Source: Bryobacteraceae bacterium
GTDB lineage: Bacteria; Acidobacteriota; Terriglobia; Bryobacterales; Bryobacteraceae
Assembly (NCBI GenBank): GCA_030036985.1
Contig: JASHSD010000952.1
Span: forward strand, 1-7,530
Direction: 5' to 3'
DNA: 7,530 nucleotides
Under the pieces are notes generated by a model. It saw only the letters and a list, made by a program, of their open reading frames with translations, was not told where the DNA came from and did not search any database. Positions within the stretch are counted from its first letter, which is position 1, and each line of letters begins with the position of its first letter. The translations under genes were made by a program, and so were the position numbers. Positions 5,519 to 7,530 of the stretch are shown here, in pieces.

Positions 5519-5525
5519 CTTCGTG

Positions 5526-5531
5526 CCTCCC
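5526..5531 (-). promoter_or_regulatory. Strong Shine-Dalgarno (GGGAGG) for the PEGA protein
   Basis: GGGAGG on the minus strand lies 7 bases upstream of the ATG at 5518-5516, suggesting efficient translation. Further upstream a TAAAAT (minus strand, about 5570-5565) could be a -10 element, but no good -35 partner is visible. Confidence 0.6.
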
Positions 5532-5696
5532 TGCCGGGCTGAAAGGCATGGGTGGCGCCAATTTTAATTCACGCGGAATCAGCAGGATGCGAGCGGCACA
5601 CCTGGCTCTTTGGTGGATTTCGACCACCAGGCGAAAACTACCGCTTGCTTATGCGCGGCTCAGATTCGATGCTAACCTGTCGAACGGAGTCGTGAC

Positions 5697-5737
5697 GCAG
5701 ACGCTCGCGTCTGCCGCACCGGCACTCGTGCCGGTGC
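5697..5737. repeat. Tandem perfect hairpins with TC loops
   Basis: GCAGACGC-TC-GCGTCTGC (5697-5714) is followed one base later by GCACCGGCAC-TC-GTGCCGGTGC (5716-5737). The stems are perfect (8 and 10 bp) and both loops are TC. TTTT follows on the plus strand, so the second hairpin resembles a terminator in that direction, although no plus-strand gene precedes it. The paired architecture parallels the GGC-loop pair at 4750-4785. Confidence 0.65.
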
Positions 5738-5795
5738 TTTTGGGCGCGAATATGTGAGAAACCCGGGCTAAGCACGTGCCGCAGAATCACCCGTT

Positions 5796-5858
5796 CAACC
5801 ACTCCCTTGCGGTCGTGGCTCAGAAGGCCCTTCCGAGCCGCGCGCGCAAGCAAGCGGT
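5796..5858. repeat. Large palindromic repeat, copy B (degenerate right arm)
   Basis: Bases 5796-5825 match 4879-4908 of copy A with one difference. GAGCCGCG starts 39 bases into each copy, so the layout is conserved. The right arm here (GAGCCGCGCGCGCAAGCAAG, 5835-5854) has diverged from perfect complementarity. T-rich stretches (5858-5862, 5878-5882) follow before the cytidine deaminase stop. Confidence 0.65.
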
Positions 5859-5875
5859 TTTTCGCGAACGGATTG

Positions 5876-5895
5876 GTTTTTTAGTGACACGTCCT
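5876..5895. repeat. Terminus-like sequence at the cytidine deaminase stop codon
   Basis: The reverse complement of these bases, AGGACGTGTCACTAAAAACC, matches the left end of the segment at 4854-4873 (AGGGCCTGTCGCGAAATAAG) at 13 of 20 positions. It may be the outer end of the element that contains copy B, in the opposite orientation. It touches the stop codon of the gene at 5894. Confidence 0.3.
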
Positions 5896-6286
5896 AAGGC
5901 TCGATAAACGAGCCGTCGAAAGGCCGGGGGAACAGCGAACTCAGCCGCAGCGTTTCGGATTTCCCGCCGAGGTTCACCAGCACGATCTCGATATCCCCGC
6001 AGAATTCCCAAAGAATCTGGCGGCACGCCCCGCACGGCGGCGTGAGCATCTCGGTATCCGCAGCCACGGCGATGCGCGTGAACCCCCGCGCGCCTTCGGA
6101 AACCGCCTTGAGCACCGCAACACGCTCGGCGCAAACCGCCAACCCATAGGTCGCGTTCTCCACGTTGCAGCCCGTGTGGATGATCCCGGCGCCGTCTTCC
6201 AGCGCCGCGCCGACTTTGAAATTCGAATAAGGCGCATGTGCGTGCTCGCGCGCCTTCAATGCGGCGCTCACGAGAGGATCGGTCAT
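5894..6286 (-). CDS. cdd: Cytidine deaminase
   Basis: This enzyme hydrolyses cytidine and deoxycytidine to uridine and deoxyuridine plus ammonia in pyrimidine salvage, in the cytoplasm. The 130-residue length is typical of the small homotetrameric class. Visible motifs are APYSNFKVGAAL (18-29), the substrate-binding NVENA (41-45), CAE (52-54: zinc ligand Cys52 and proton shuttle Glu54) and PPCGACRQ (83-90: zinc ligands Cys85 and Cys88). The frame is open further upstream, but those residues translate the preceding gene in another frame. The ATG at 6286 overlaps the upstream stop in an ATGA junction with no separate Shine-Dalgarno, so coupled translation is likely. The C-terminal SSLFPRPFDGSFIE differs somewhat from the usual LLP-x-x-F ending, and the stop lies at the edge of a repeat element. 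Confidence 0.95.
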   Translation of the reverse strand: MTDPLVSAALKAREHAHAPYSNFKVGAALEDGAGIIHTGCNVENATYGLAVCAERVAVLKAVSEGARGFTRIAVAADTEMLTPPCGACRQILWEFCGDIEIVLVNLGGKSETLRLSSLFPRPFDGSFIEP

Positions 6287-6789
6287 TTGAATTTGACCAG
6301 CTCTTTGAACTCTTCGAGCGAGTTGTAGACGATCGGGCAATAGGTCGCCCGGTCGACCATCTGCCACATGCGGCTCTCGAACGAACCCGCCCCGCGAATC
6401 AGATGCGGAAAATCGCGGCACGTATCGGGGCGCGCTTCATAAATCGAACAATCGTTGCCTTCGAGGAAAATACAGCCCGTGTCCCGCCGCCGCAGAATCG
6501 GCTCCTTCTGCTCGAACGCCGAAGACGTCGTGTACTGGTCCACGAACTGGTCCGGCGTCAACCCCAGATACCGCGCCAGGCGTGCGACGTCCCGCTTCGT
6601 TACATCCGTCTCCGCGACTTTGCAGCAATTGGCGCAGGCGCGGCAATCGATGTTCGATTCCATCTCCTCCGCCACGCGCCGGAACCGCAGCTCGGGAAAA
6701 TTGTGGCGCTTCAGATGTCGGCGGAAGCGTTCGTTCTCCCCCTGCTTCTTTTCGCCGAGGCGTCTGATCTGAATCAAATCCGTAACCAC
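6283..6789 (-). CDS. YkgJ-family cysteine-cluster protein (putative Fe-S/zinc-binding)
   Basis: This 168-residue protein of the YkgJ/UPF0153 family has a poorly understood role; its members are annotated as putative Fe-S or zinc-binding proteins. The diagnostic cysteines are present: CRACANCC (49-56), GCIFLEGNDCSIYEARPDTC (105-124) and the late YCPIV (150-154), giving Cys49, 52, 55, 56, 106, 114, 124 and 151. The N-terminal 45 residues are basic and charged (e.g. RFRRHLKRHNFPELRFRR, 21-38). The start is a GTG at 6789, preceded by GAAG 4 bases upstream on the minus strand. A later in-frame ATG (Met43) would leave all cysteines intact, so a shorter form cannot be excluded. It overlaps cytidine deaminase by 4 bases and is divergent from the transporter gene, 43 bp away. 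No enzyme activity can be assigned from sequence. Confidence 0.85.
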   Translation of the reverse strand: MVTDLIQIRRLGEKKQGENERFRRHLKRHNFPELRFRRVAEEMESNIDCRACANCCKVAETDVTKRDVARLARYLGLTPDQFVDQYTTSSAFEQKEPILRRRDTGCIFLEGNDCSIYEARPDTCRDFPHLIRGAGSFESRMWQMVDRATYCPIVYNSLEEFKELVKFK

Positions 6790-6832
6790 GCGTCTTCAGA
6801 TTAGCGGAATCCCGCGCGTCCGGCCTGCGAGA
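6790..6832. promoter_or_regulatory. Short divergent spacer between YkgJ-family and POT genes
   Basis: Only 43 bp separates two divergent starts, so promoters must overlap each other or extend into the coding regions. GAAG on the minus strand serves the GTG start at 6789. The plus-strand start at 6833 has only a weak GCGAGA next to it. No confident promoter elements were found. Confidence 0.35.
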
Positions 6833-7530
6833 ATGATCTCAGCACAGATGCCCTCCGCTACCGCCGACGCCGCCAACGCGCGCTGGGACAGGTCCTTTTT
6901 CGGCCATCCCCGTGGCCTTTCCACCCTCTTCTTCACCGAAATGTGGGAACGCTTCAGCTACTACGGGATGCGCGCGCTGCTGATTCTCTTCATGACCGCG
7001 ACCGTCGCGCACGGCGGCCTGGGCTTCCCTGTTTCCAAAGCCGGCGCGGTTTACGGCTTGTACACCGCTATGGTCTTTCTGCTCAGCCTGCCGGGCGGAT
7101 GGGTTGCCGACCGCATCGCGGGCCAGCGCCGGGCAGTGCTCTGGGGCGGGGTGATTATCGCACTCGGCCACTTCTCGATGGCTATCCCTCGGTTGACGAC
7201 GTTTTATCTGGGGCTCGTCCTGATTGTGTCAGGCACCGGACTGCTCAAACCGAACATCAGCACCATGGTCGGCGCTCTCTACGCCGAGCACGATGCCCGC
7301 CGCGACGCCGGATTCTCCATCTTCTATATGGGGATCAATGTCGGCGCCATGATCGCGCCCCTGGTCTGCGGCTATCTGGGCGAGAATATCAACTGGCATT
7401 ACGGCTTCGGCGCGGCCGGCGTCGGGATGACGCTCGGCATCGTGCAATATGTTCTGGGCGGCAAATACCTGGGACATGCGGGGCTCAATCGCACGGGGAC
7501 CAAGGCCGATTTCCGGCTCCTGCGCAACGT
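6833..7530 (+). CDS. POT/PTR-family proton-coupled oligopeptide transporter, N-terminal half (runs off the right edge)
   Basis: 232 codons are visible and the frame is open to the window end; a complete POT transporter has about 450-500 residues. Members are inner-membrane major-facilitator proteins that import di- and tripeptides with protons. Diagnostic motifs are the proton-coupling E-x-x-E-R-F-x-Y-Y segment as EMWERFSYYGMRALL (36-50), GGWVADRIAGQR (88-99), LLKPNISTMVG (137-147) with the conserved Lys139, and the PTR2 signature FSIFYMGINVGAM (161-173). About six hydrophobic segments fit the N-terminal bundle. The start is either the ATG at 6833 or the one at 6848; neither has a strong Shine-Dalgarno. 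The hydrophilic N-terminus before SFFGHPRGLS is not informative. The gene is divergent from the YkgJ-family gene. Confidence 0.92.
   Translation, partial: MISAQMPSATADAANARWDRSFFGHPRGLSTLFFTEMWERFSYYGMRALLILFMTATVAHGGLGFPVSKAGAVYGLYTAMVFLLSLPGGWVADRIAGQRRAVLWGGVIIALGHFSMAIPRLTTFYLGLVLIVSGTGLLKPNISTMVGALYAEHDARRDAGFSIFYMGINVGAMIAPLVCGYLGENINWHYGFGAAGVGMTLGIVQYVLGGKYLGHAGLNRTGTKADFRLLRN

Larger units (their letters stand above)
5519..5893. other. Gene-free region upstream of the PEGA gene, with repeats
   Basis: About 375 bp lies between the cytidine deaminase stop and the PEGA start, both on the minus strand. Near the PEGA start it must carry that gene's promoter. A small stem TGGTGG/CCACCA (5611-5629) stands about 95 bases upstream of the ATG. 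The right half is occupied by the tandem hairpins at 5697-5737 and copy B of the large palindrome. No believable reading frame was found. Confidence 0.6.

Noticed and set aside
6238..6804. 188-codon plus-strand frame
   Set aside because: It is antisense to the YkgJ-family gene and to the cdd start, with shadow-type composition.
1..7530. tRNA, rRNA, phage, insertion sequence or defence-system genes
   Set aside because: No cloverleaf or rRNA-like sequence, no transposase or integrase, and no toxin-antitoxin or restriction motif was seen on either strand.

Overview
The window comes from a GC-rich Gram-negative bacterial chromosome. Several features point to Acidobacteriota, probably a Bryobacterales/'Ca. 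Solibacter'-like lineage: a small DUF4136 protein, a small exported PEGA-domain protein, and intergenic regions full of short GC-rich palindromes. KdsD, an enzyme of the Kdo/LPS pathway, supports an outer membrane. The taxon is an inference from gene content and repeat style, not a proven assignment.

Layout, left to right. Positions 1-128 (minus) hold the start of an exported protein that runs off the left edge, with a strong Shine-Dalgarno and a plausible promoter. Positions 129-679 have no convincing gene but include an AT-rich inverted repeat. Positions 680-2203 (minus) encode a ComM/YifB-type Mg-chelatase-like AAA+ ATPase. Its 181-bp leader (2204-2384) contains overlapping small hairpins. 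Positions 2385-4051 (minus) are a translationally coupled pair, kdsD then rpiA, sharing an ATGA junction; both enzymes act on ribulose 5-phosphate. Divergent from it is a DUF4136 protein with a GTG start (4146-4673, plus).

Positions 4674-5131 are a non-coding, palindrome-packed region between convergent genes. It contains tandem hairpins with GGC loops, a third hairpin, a ~170-bp segment bounded by perfect 11-bp inverted repeats, and a long GC-rich stem. Positions 5132-5518 (minus) encode an exported PEGA-domain protein. Positions 5519-5893 are a second repeat-bearing gap, with a tandem hairpin pair and a second copy of the large palindrome that reaches the stop codon of the next gene. Positions 5894-6789 (minus) are another ATGA-coupled pair: a YkgJ-type cysteine-cluster protein followed by cytidine deaminase. 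From 6833 (plus) a POT/PTR-family proton-coupled oligopeptide transporter runs off the right edge.

The coding content is ordinary housekeeping metabolism: pentose phosphate/Kdo precursor supply, pyrimidine salvage, DNA processing in transformation and peptide uptake, plus small envelope proteins. I see no defence island, phage, insertion sequence, CRISPR array or evident new multi-gene system. The most unusual material is the set of palindromic and terminal-inverted-repeat elements in the two gaps flanking the PEGA gene, with a related hairpin in the comM leader.
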